Part shown: piece after piece, positions 1 through 5,172 of the stretch | How the letters are laid out: every line of letters begins with the position of its first letter | Numbering within the stretch: the stretch's first letter is position 1 | Assembly (NCBI GenBank): GCA_035546355.1 | Contig: DATKEH010000025.1 | Span: forward strand, 1-5,172 | Length of the DNA stretch: 5,172 nucleotides | DNA from: DATKEH01 sp035546355 | Lineage (GTDB): Bacteria > Acidobacteriota > Thermoanaerobaculia > Multivoradales > JAIOJS01 | Direction: 5' to 3' | Made by a program: the position numbers and the translations under genes | The notes under the pieces: model-generated | The model's database searches: none | What the model was told of the DNA's origin: nothing | What the model saw: the letters and a program-made list of their open reading frames with translations, nothing else

Positions 1-2179
1 GATCGGAGTAGCCGACCAGCAGCGCGGTCTGGGCGTCGAGACGGTAGGAGAACAGCAGCTGCGTCACCAGGCGCTCGTCGCGGCGGTCGACGGCGAAGGT
101 CCAGTTCTCGGGCACCCGCTCGAGGTGGCGATATTGGAGGATGGCCCGCACGAAGGCGCGGCGGCCGAAGTGATAGACGAGGCGCGCCTGGGGCAGGTCG
201 AGGGTGAAGATCCTCCTGCCGTCGACGGTCTCGAACGTCTGCCGGTCGTACGCCGCGACCGCCTGCAGGCGCCGGCCGAGGTAGAGCTCGACCTGCGGCG
301 AGAGGGTGAGGAACTCCGCCTGGCGCCGGTTCGCGAAGTCGATCGTCTTGCCCCAGCGCACCTCCAGGTCGACCTCGAGGTCGCGGCTGGGCTGGATCTC
401 GCCGCCGACGCTGAAGCGGTCGTTGCGGTAGGTGGTACCGGCGAAGGACTCCTGGTTCGGCGCGTAGGCGGCGAAGAGCGCGCTCTGCTTCGGGCCGGTG
501 TAGGTGAAGACCACGTCCGACCCCCACTCGTCGAAGGCGCCGTCCCACTCGCGGGTGCCGTCGACGCCCACGAACAGGTAGAGGTTGCTGAACCAGGAAT
601 GGTCGTCGCCCGGGATCCGGCGCTGCACGCCGCCGGCGAGCTGGCGGATCCCGACCTGCGGCAGGACCCCGGCGTCCGCCCGCAGCTCGGGCGACAGCTG
701 TGCGTAGCGGCCGAACCAGAACCACTCCCGCTCGCTGTGGGTGTAGTCGGCGAGCAGGCCGTGCCCCTCGAAGCCGCCGCCGGGCTGCCCGAAGCCCGTG
801 ACGATGGCGTCGGGGTAGGCCGTCGACGAGCCGAACACCTGATATCGCACCGAGTCGCTTTCGCTCAGCCGCGTCAGCCCGTCCACCGACAGCAGGTGGT
901 TGTCGTAGTCGTCGCCGACGCGCCCGGTGTAGAGCACGCCGACGCTGGAACGTTCTCCGACATCGCGCCGGTAGCGCAGCACGCCGGCGGTCACCTCCTG
1001 GTCGAGGGTGGTGAGATCGGAGGCCTGCGGGCCCGGGAGCAGGAGGTTGTTGATCTCGTCGCGAGTGAAGAAGGCGCCGTAGGTGTGGCCGGCCTGCTTG
1101 CCGGTCAGCTTGACGCCGGCCACCGGGTCGGCCACGGTACGCGTGAAGACCAGGTTCAGATGGGTCTTGAACAGGTCGACACCCTCGAGGAAGAAGGGGC
1201 GTTTTTCGGGGAAGAAGAGGGCGAAGCGGGCGTTGACGTCGAGCTGCGCGGCGTCGGCCTCGACCTGCGAGAAGTCGGGGTTGATGGTGGCATGCAGCCC
1301 CAGGCTCGGGGTGAGACCCCATTCGGCCGTCACCCCCAGGTCGAGCTGTTCGTCCGCCGTCTCGAAACCGCCCCGGCGCTCGCGCCGCTCCTCCCGCCGG
1401 CTGCCGGTGAGCGTCGGGGTCACCACCAGGTCCTCGCCCGGCTCCGGGTCCTGGAAGCCGGCGATCTCCTGGAACTGGCAGACCAGGCAGTCGCGGTCCT
1501 TGTCGGTCCAGATCGAGCGCAGGCGGTGGCTCTCGCTGCGCGGGTAGTCGCGGAAGGCGAGGAAGCCCCAGGTCTGGACCCCCGCCGTGCCGGAGAGTCG
1601 CAGCTCGCGCAAGGGGATGGCGGCCTCGACGACGTAGCCGGAGTCGGTGATGCGCCCGGCCGACTCCCAGATCGCGTCCCACGACCAGTCCTCGCTGTTC
1701 TCGACGTCGGATTTGACCGCGTCGAGCTGGGTCCCCACCGGGTTGACCCGGAACTGGTAGGCGCGCCGGCGGTCGAAGTCGGGATCGACCATGATGGCCA
1801 CCACGTCGTCGCCGAAGGCGCTGTCGCGGTCGGCGACGCGGGCGCGGATCCGCCGCGGCTCGGGGTCGTGGGCGACGAACGCCACGTAGAGATGGTCGTC
1901 GTCGTAGGCCAGGCGCACCTCGGTGTCGACCGGCGCCGGCGCGTTGTCGGCGGGCGCGGATTCCCACGGCAGCAGGATCACCGCGGCGTCGTCCCACACC
2001 GACTCGTCGAGCACGGCGTCGACCCGCACCGGCGTCGCGGCGCGGGCCACGGCGACCGGTTCGGGGGCGGGAGGAGCCTCGGCCGGCGGCGACTGGGCGG
2101 CGGGCGCCGCCTCGCCCGCGAGCGGCCACGCCAGGAGGCCCAGCAGGCACACCACGAGCGGATGGAGATCTCTCTGCAC
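1..2179 (-). CDS. Exported CBM9-like / DUF5916 envelope protein, C-terminus cut by window edge
   Basis: There are 726 codons in the window and the reading frame runs off the left edge. The start is GTG at 2179: it is the only start codon after the in-frame TGA of the upstream gene, and AGGAG lies 5 bases before it. Residues 5-24 form a hydrophobic signal peptide with a likely cut after GEA (22-24), followed by a Pro/Ala-rich linker to about 45. Residues 50-240 resemble a family 9 carbohydrate-binding fold (VDAVLDESVWDDA, then DTEVRLAYDDDHLYVAF, then a CLVC pair at 231-234). From about 250 onward it is DUF5916, recognised by NPDFSQVEADAAQLDVN (300-316) and FFPEKRPFFLEG (322-333). The rest alternates aromatic and polar residues like outer-membrane beta strands. 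Family members are usually 700-900 residues, so perhaps a few dozen residues are missing. The molecular role of DUF5916 is not established; outer-membrane location is inferred. It is the last visible gene of the repressor-protease operon. Confidence 0.93.
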   Translation of the reverse strand, partial: MQRDLHPLVVCLLGLLAWPLAGEAAPAAQSPPAEAPPAPEPVAVARAATPVRVDAVLDESVWDDAAVILLPWESAPADNAPAPVDTEVRLAYDDDHLYVAFVAHDPEPRRIRARVADRDSAFGDDVVAIMVDPDFDRRRAYQFRVNPVGTQLDAVKSDVENSEDWSWDAIWESAGRITDSGYVVEAAIPLRELRLSGTAGVQTWGFLAFRDYPRSESHRLRSIWTDKDRDCLVCQFQEIAGFQDPEPGEDLVVTPTLTGSRREERRERRGGFETADEQLDLGVTAEWGLTPSLGLHATINPDFSQVEADAAQLDVNARFALFFPEKRPFFLEGVDLFKTHLNLVFTRTVADPVAGVKLTGKQAGHTYGAFFTRDEINNLLLPGPQASDLTTLDQEVTAGVLRYRRDVGERSSVGVLYTGRVGDDYDNHLLSVDGLTRLSESDSVRYQVFGSSTAYPDAIVTGFGQPGGGFEGHGLLADYTHSEREWFWFGRYAQLSPELRADAGVLPQVGIRQLAGGVQRRIPGDDHSWFSNLYLFVGVDGTREWDGAFDEWGSDVVFTYTGPKQSALFAAYAPNQESFAGTTYRNDRFSVGGEIQPSRDLEVDLEVRWGKTIDFANRRQAEFLTLSPQVELYLGRRLQAVAAYDRQTFETVDGRRIFTLDLPQARLVYHFGRRAFVRAILQYRHLERVPENWTFAVDRRDERLVTQLLFSYRLDAQTALLVGYSD

Positions 2180-2183
2180 GGCG

Positions 2184-2189
2184 TCTCCT
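2184..2189 (-). promoter_or_regulatory. Shine-Dalgarno site of the DUF5916 gene
   Basis: AGGAGA on the minus strand lies 4 bases before the GTG at 2179. The site decides the start: the upstream protease stop TGA (2203-2201) is in the same frame, and the seven codons between that stop and the GTG contain no other start codon. Confidence 0.75.
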
Positions 2190-2200
2190 GCGGTGCGGAA

Positions 2201-4555
2201 TCAGTCGTCGGAGTCGCGGTGTGTTTCGCGGTCGGTGTCGGTGTCGTGATCGCTGTCGGTGTCGCGGTCGGCGTCCGAGCCGAAGCCGAGGACCAGGGCG
2301 TCCTCGACCGGCTCGTCGCCGGACAGCTCCTCGAGCGGCGGCCCGATACGGGCGTGCTCCCGCTCCGGCGAGAAGTAAGTGGCGGTGCCATCGGCGGCCA
2401 TGGCGATGTAGAAGGTGACCGGGCGGGCCGAGTCGATGCGCGCCGAGCGCGGCTCGGTATCGGAGATGCGCGTGCCCTGCCCCTCGAGATCCCGGGCGCC
2501 CGCCGCAGATACCCGCCACTGTAGGCGGCCGCGGCCGTCGACGATCGTCACCTCCCGCTCTCCCGCCACCGACAGGGCGTTCGCCACGCGGCTGCCGTCG
2601 AGCAGTACGGCATGCCCCGCGGGGATCCGCACCCACCCGGGGCGCGGCCACTCCAGCGAGCCGGCGCCGGTGAAGCGCACGATGCGGCCGCGCGGCACGA
2701 CGACCCAGCCCTCGTCGAGGCGCACCCACGCCTCCTCCGCGGCCTCCGGCCGGGCCCTGGTCGTCGAGCGCAGCGGCTGCTCAGCGAAGGCGTACGGCAG
2801 CTCGAGCGTAGGATCGCCGTCGCGGGTGGCGCCCACCGAGCGGAGGTAGCGCGCCACCTCCGTGTGGCCCCCCTTCTCCGCCATGGCGAGCGGCGTGCGC
2901 ACCTCGCCGCCGGCGAGGCGGCCGTCGCCGGACCAGCGGTTGGCGATCACGCGCGCCTCGACCTGGGCGTCGCGCTCGACGAGGAATCGCACCACCTCCA
3001 GTCGGCCGGCGCCGGCGGCGGCGATCAGCGGGTTCTCGTCGCCGGGGACGACCAGGTCGATGGTGGCGCCGGCGTCGAGGAGGCGGCGCACCACGCGCAG
3101 GTCCCCCTCGGCGGCGGCCTGGATCAGCGGGCTGCCGTCGCCGCCGACGGCGACGTCCGGGTCCGCCCCACGGTCGAGCAGCCACTCGACGACGTCGAGG
3201 TCGCCGCGCGCCGCAGCGACGATGAGCGGGCTGCCGTCGCCGCGCACCCTGAAGTCGACGTCCGCCCCCGCCTCCACCAGCAGCTCGAGCAGCTCGAAGT
3301 CGTGGCTGCGGACCGCCGCGATGAGGGGGCTGCCGTCGCCTGAGACGGCGGCGTTCACCGGGAAGCCTGCGGCGAGCAGCTGCCGCACCGTCTCCACCTC
3401 CCCCTCCTCGACCGCCTCGTACAGCAGCCGGCCCTGCAGCTCGCTCGTCGTCGCCCGCCGCCCCTCGCTGCCGGCGGCCTCCGCGGCGGGCCCCTGCGCC
3501 CGCACCAACCGCGCCGGCGCCACCAGCGCGGTCAGCAGCAGGGCGATCACGGCGATTCCGGAGATGGCCGGGCGGCCCGGCGGCCGGCGGTCGCGGGAGC
3601 CGTCGAGCAGGGCGTCGATGCGGGTGGAGAGGCCGGAGGCCCGGGCCATCGCCACCGAGGCCAGTGGCGCCAGGCGCCGGCGGCGCAGTGACCGCGCCAG
3701 CTCGACGAGCTGCCGCGCATAGCCCTCGGCCTGCAGCTGGCGGCGGAGCACGGCGTCGTCACAGGCCTGCTCGGCTTCCTGGGCCAGGCGGCGCGCCAGC
3801 AGCCAGACCCACGGGTTCACCCAGTACAGCGCACAGGCGAGACGGGCGGCCAGCTGCCAGACCCAGTCGCGGCGCCCGACATGCGCCAGCTCGTGGATCA
3901 GCGCCGCCCGCAGCGCGTCGGGAGCCCAATCGGCGGCTCCCGCCGGCAGCACGACCACGGGATGCCGGAGGCCGAAAGTGATCGGAACGCCAACCGCCGT
4001 GCTCTCCACCACCGTCACCGGCCCCCGGAGGCCCAGGGTCCGCCGCAGCTCGTCGACCAGCGGCAGGCTGACCTCCCGGCCCTCTCGCCGCAGCTCCCGC
4101 AGCCTGGCGAGGCTGAGGGCGAGGCCCAGGCCCAGGAGCAACGTCGGCGCGGCCAGGAGGGCGGCGAGGAGCCTCGGGGGCTGTAGGTCGCGCGGCAGCG
4201 AGGCCGCGGGGGGATCGCGGGTGGGAGGAGGAGCTCCCGCCTCGTCGACCACTGCGGGTGTCGGCTCTCGCTCGGGAGCGCCGCCGCTCCACTCGCGGCC
4301 CAGCGGCGCAGATCGCTCCGCCGCGGCGACCTCCGGGGCCCGCAGCCAGGCCAGGTCGAGGGTCGGCTGCAGCGCGCTGGCGAGCGGCAGCAGCACCAGC
4401 ACACCGACACCTGCGGCGAGCACGAGATGCCGCATGGCGGCCGACGAGCGGGAGAGCAACCTGGCGGCGCCCAGGACGACGAGCGCCACCAGGGCGCTCT
4501 TGACGAGCAGCAGCGCCCAGGCGCCGAGGGTAGCGATCACGAGCTGGTGACTCAT
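2201..4555 (-). CDS. M56 (BlaR1-type) membrane metalloprotease with ankyrin-repeat sensor region
   Basis: 784 residues. Hydrophobic segments lie near 5-33, 42-62, 128-150 and 330-349, matching the four-helix layout of BlaR1. Between helices 3 and 4 sits the zinc protease: HELAH at 221-225, then YWVNPWVW (244-251) and EAEQACDDAVL (260-270), which supplies the probable third zinc ligand (E262). After helix 4, BlaR1 carries a penicillin-binding sensor; none is visible here. Instead residues 374-576 hold about six ankyrin repeats, three starting GDGSPLI at exact 33-residue spacing, then a probable beta-rich segment (about 607-682) I do not recognise, and an Asp-alternating tail (761-784). By analogy with BlaR1, the protease would face the cytoplasm and the ankyrin region would lie outside it. 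The likely job is signal-dependent inactivation of the repressor encoded 32 bases upstream. The start is ATG with AGGAG 7 bases before it. The M56 call is firm; the signal and topology are inferred. Confidence 0.95.
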   Translation of the reverse strand: MSHQLVIATLGAWALLLVKSALVALVVLGAARLLSRSSAAMRHLVLAAGVGVLVLLPLASALQPTLDLAWLRAPEVAAAERSAPLGREWSGGAPEREPTPAVVDEAGAPPPTRDPPAASLPRDLQPPRLLAALLAAPTLLLGLGLALSLARLRELRREGREVSLPLVDELRRTLGLRGPVTVVESTAVGVPITFGLRHPVVVLPAGAADWAPDALRAALIHELAHVGRRDWVWQLAARLACALYWVNPWVWLLARRLAQEAEQACDDAVLRRQLQAEGYARQLVELARSLRRRRLAPLASVAMARASGLSTRIDALLDGSRDRRPPGRPAISGIAVIALLLTALVAPARLVRAQGPAAEAAGSEGRRATTSELQGRLLYEAVEEGEVETVRQLLAAGFPVNAAVSGDGSPLIAAVRSHDFELLELLVEAGADVDFRVRGDGSPLIVAAARGDLDVVEWLLDRGADPDVAVGGDGSPLIQAAAEGDLRVVRRLLDAGATIDLVVPGDENPLIAAAGAGRLEVVRFLVERDAQVEARVIANRWSGDGRLAGGEVRTPLAMAEKGGHTEVARYLRSVGATRDGDPTLELPYAFAEQPLRSTTRARPEAAEEAWVRLDEGWVVVPRGRIVRFTGAGSLEWPRPGWVRIPAGHAVLLDGSRVANALSVAGEREVTIVDGRGRLQWRVSAAGARDLEGQGTRISDTEPRSARIDSARPVTFYIAMAADGTATYFSPEREHARIGPPLEELSGDEPVEDALVLGFGSDADRDTDSDHDTDTDRETHRDSDD
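2204..2278 (-). repeat. Low-complexity hexamer-like repeat encoding the Asp-alternating tail
   Basis: The last 25 codons of the protease gene are dominated by GAC followed by ACC, CGC, AGC or CAC, giving a degenerate 6-base repeat. In the protein, Asp occupies every second residue from 761 to 775, with Arg, Thr, Ser and His between, and the chain ends RDSDD. The repeat stops at the TGA, 21 bases before the next gene. Such tracts are prone to slippage and to length differences between strains. Confidence 0.8.
2945..3340 (-). repeat. Four tandem 99-bp units encoding ankyrin repeats
   Basis: Units begin at 3340, 3241, 3142 and 3043 (minus strand), each exactly 99 bases and 33 residues, within the M56 protease. 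The first three open with GDGSPLI and share nearly the same DNA at that motif (plus strand GGGCTGCCGTCGCC); the fourth opens with GDENPLI. Each continues with an ankyrin helix pair (for example DLDVVEWLLDRGADPDV). More diverged ankyrin units flank the block: residues 374-405 on one side, and residues 554-576, after a loop longer than in the other units, on the other. Confidence 0.85.
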
Positions 4556-4562
4556 TCAGACT

Positions 4563-4567
4563 CTCCT
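4563..4567 (-). promoter_or_regulatory. Shine-Dalgarno site of the M56 protease gene
   Basis: AGGAG on the minus strand lies 7 bases before the ATG at 4555, inside the 32-base gap after the repressor stop codon. It supports this start and separate translation of the second gene on a shared mRNA. The first gene lacks such a site. Confidence 0.75.
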
Positions 4568-4587
4568 CTTCCCTGCCATCTCCTTGC

Positions 4588-4989
4588 TTACGGATCGCTC
4601 CGCCGTCTCGCCCGTTCGATGCGGCTGGCCAGCCGGTCGAGCTCCTCGTCCGACAGCTCCTCCGCCTCGTCGAGCAGCGCGTTGACCGCCTGCCCCACCG
4701 AGCCGGCGAAGAACACCTGCACCAGCCGGCCGACGGCCGAGTCGCGCGCCTCGCCCTTGGCGATCGTCGGCAGGTACACGTAGCGCAGCGACTCTTCTTC
4801 GTGACGCACGAACCCTTTGGTTTCCAGCTTGCCCAGCATCGCCCGCACCGCCGAGTAGCTCGGCGGGTCCGGCAGCCGCTCCCGCACGTCCTCGACGGAG
4901 GCCCTGCGGTCGAGCTCGAACAGGATGTCCATGATCTGCCGCTCGCGGCGGCTCAGCTGGCTCGGATGTGGGGCTCGTGGCGGCGTCAT
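4588..4989 (-). CDS. BlaI/MecI-family winged-helix transcriptional repressor
   Basis: 133 residues, close to the usual 120-140 of the family. Residues 11-75 form the winged helix: LSRRERQIMDILF (first helix), ASVEDVRERL, the recognition helix around SYSAVRAMLGKLETKGFV (44-61), and the wing HEEESLRYVYLP (63-74). Residues 80-128 form the helical dimerisation part (VFFAGSVGQAVNALLDEAEELSDEELDRL). In Staphylococcus BlaI the partner protease pathway leads to cleavage between Asn and Phe in this segment; the aligned residues here are near A104-L106, so the exact site is not conserved by sequence. ATG at 4989 was chosen because family similarity begins after it. An in-frame ATG at 5037 would add 16 unfamiliar residues and read through the promoter. 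No Shine-Dalgarno is visible, which fits a leaderless mRNA. It probably represses its own operon. Confidence 0.93.
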   Translation of the reverse strand: MTPPRAPHPSQLSRRERQIMDILFELDRRASVEDVRERLPDPPSYSAVRAMLGKLETKGFVRHEEESLRYVYLPTIAKGEARDSAVGRLVQVFFAGSVGQAVNALLDEAEELSDEELDRLASRIERARRRSDP

Positions 4990-5006
4990 GCTGCAAACGT
5001 AGCATG
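4987..5006. promoter_or_regulatory. Palindromic operator, probable BlaI-family binding site
   Basis: The minus strand reads CATGCTACGTTTGCAGCATG. The two halves are inverted copies with 7 of the 8 outer bases pairing. The 12-base core CTACGTTTGCAG matches the BlaI/MecI-type operator pattern CTACAnnTGTAG at 8 of the 10 specified positions. It overlaps the predicted -10 box and includes the ATG of the repressor gene, the expected place for autorepression. No second copy was noticed before the protease or the DUF5916 gene, so control of those genes would come through the shared transcript. Confidence 0.6.
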
Positions 5007-5024
5007 GTGCGACGAAAATAGCAA
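4996..5024 (-). promoter_or_regulatory. Predicted sigma70-type promoter of the repressor operon
   Basis: On the minus strand a -35-like TTGCTA (5024-5019) is followed by a 17-base spacer and a -10-like TACGTT (5001-4996). The -35 matches TTGACA at 4 of 6 and the -10 matches TATAAT at 3 of 6, so neither box is strong, but the spacing is ideal and the region is locally AT-richer than its surroundings. Transcription starting 7 bases after the -10 would begin at 4989, the A of the repressor start codon. The -10 lies inside the palindrome at 4987-5006, so a bound repressor would block polymerase. Confidence 0.55.
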
Positions 5025-5079
5025 CCCCTGAACGCACGCCGCCAGTTGCCGCGGATCCCGGCGTCGAATCCTGGCGGGC

Positions 5080-5172
5080 TCAACGGCGCGCAGCGGCGGC
5101 GGCTCGGCCGGCAGGCCGCCGGAGGCCCGTCCGCTCGAACAGCGCCAGGTAGGCGTCCAGGGTCTCCAGCGC
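5080..5172 (-). CDS. C-terminal end of an unidentified upstream gene
   Basis: One minus-strand frame runs from the right window edge to a TGA at 5080-5082 and gives 30 residues: ALETLDAYLALFERTGL followed by an Arg/Ala-rich end. The first part reads as an amphipathic helix and the basic Ala/Arg-rich finish is a common style of C-terminus in GC-rich genomes. The other two minus frames are also open here and look less protein-like, so the call rests on residue composition only. No family can be named from so short a piece. It lies 90 bases upstream of the repressor gene, which has its own promoter, so it is probably a separate transcription unit. I see no convincing terminator hairpin in the gap. 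Confidence 0.45.
   Translation of the reverse strand, partial: ALETLDAYLALFERTGLRRPAGRAAAAARR

Noticed and set aside
125..2524. A 799-codon open frame on the plus strand
   Set aside because: It is antisense and codon-aligned to the DUF5916 gene and runs into the end of the protease gene. The minus-strand product has a signal peptide and clear family motifs, while the plus-strand product is a composition-driven Val/Ala/Gly/Arg/Glu run with no recognisable domain.
2945..3340. The 99-base periodic repeats as a CRISPR array
   Set aside because: The units are protein-coding ankyrin repeats with conserved reading frame and no alternation of identical repeats with unrelated spacers.
2612..3722. 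Plus-strand open frames opposite the ankyrin region (2612-3343 and 2862-3722)
   Set aside because: They are shadows of the GC-rich ankyrin-coding DNA; their internal periodicity mirrors the 99-base repeats on the minus strand, and their products are Arg/Ser/Ala-rich without motifs.
3759..4410. Minus-strand overlapping frames within the protease gene (3759-4292, 4015-4410)
   Set aside because: They are out of frame with the M56 gene, very rich in Arg, Pro and Ser, and show no domain; the M56 frame carries all catalytic motifs.
4990..5037. Upstream ATG at 5037 as the repressor start
   Set aside because: The extra 16 residues do not resemble BlaI N-termini, and translation from there would require transcription starting upstream of the predicted promoter.
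5041..5079. A possible terminator hairpin after the upstream gene
   Set aside because: Only a weak CCCG/CGGG pairing with a mismatched stem is visible, and no T-run follows it closely, so it is not supported.
4556..5083. A 175-codon minus-strand frame overlapping the repressor
   Set aside because: It covers the same DNA as the BlaI-family gene in another frame, crosses the promoter region, and its product is a low-complexity Arg/Gly/Ala sequence.

Overview
The window is very GC-rich DNA in which all real genes lie on the minus strand. The gene set is a BlaI-type repressor, an M56 membrane peptidase with ankyrin repeats, and a large exported DUF5916 protein. This combination and base composition suggest a Gram-negative, high-GC soil or sediment bacterium such as an Acidobacteriota, or possibly Gemmatimonadota, member. 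No marker gene is present, so this is an inference.

Reading in the direction of transcription (high to low coordinates): the last 30 codons of an unidentified upstream gene (5080-5172); a 90-base intergenic region carrying a promoter and an overlapping palindromic operator (4987-5024); a BlaI/MecI-family winged-helix repressor (4588-4989); 32 bases later an M56/BlaR1-type membrane metalloprotease whose C-terminal sensor region is built of ankyrin repeats (2201-4555); and 21 bases later a secreted protein with an N-terminal CBM9-like domain and a DUF5916 barrel-like region (2179 to beyond position 1). The short gaps, with good Shine-Dalgarno sequences before the second and third genes, indicate one operon.

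The first two genes form a repressor/antirepressor pair of the kind known from BlaI-BlaR1: a membrane protease senses a signal outside the cytoplasm and relieves repression by inactivating the repressor. Here the penicillin-binding sensor of BlaR1 is replaced by about six ankyrin repeats, a probable beta-rich segment and an Asp-rich tail, so the signal is probably not a beta-lactam. The third gene encodes a likely outer-membrane or envelope protein and is the apparent output, or possibly the sensed partner. The most unusual points are the ankyrin-type sensor, the alternating-Asp tail, and a promoter geometry that predicts a leaderless, autoregulated repressor mRNA.
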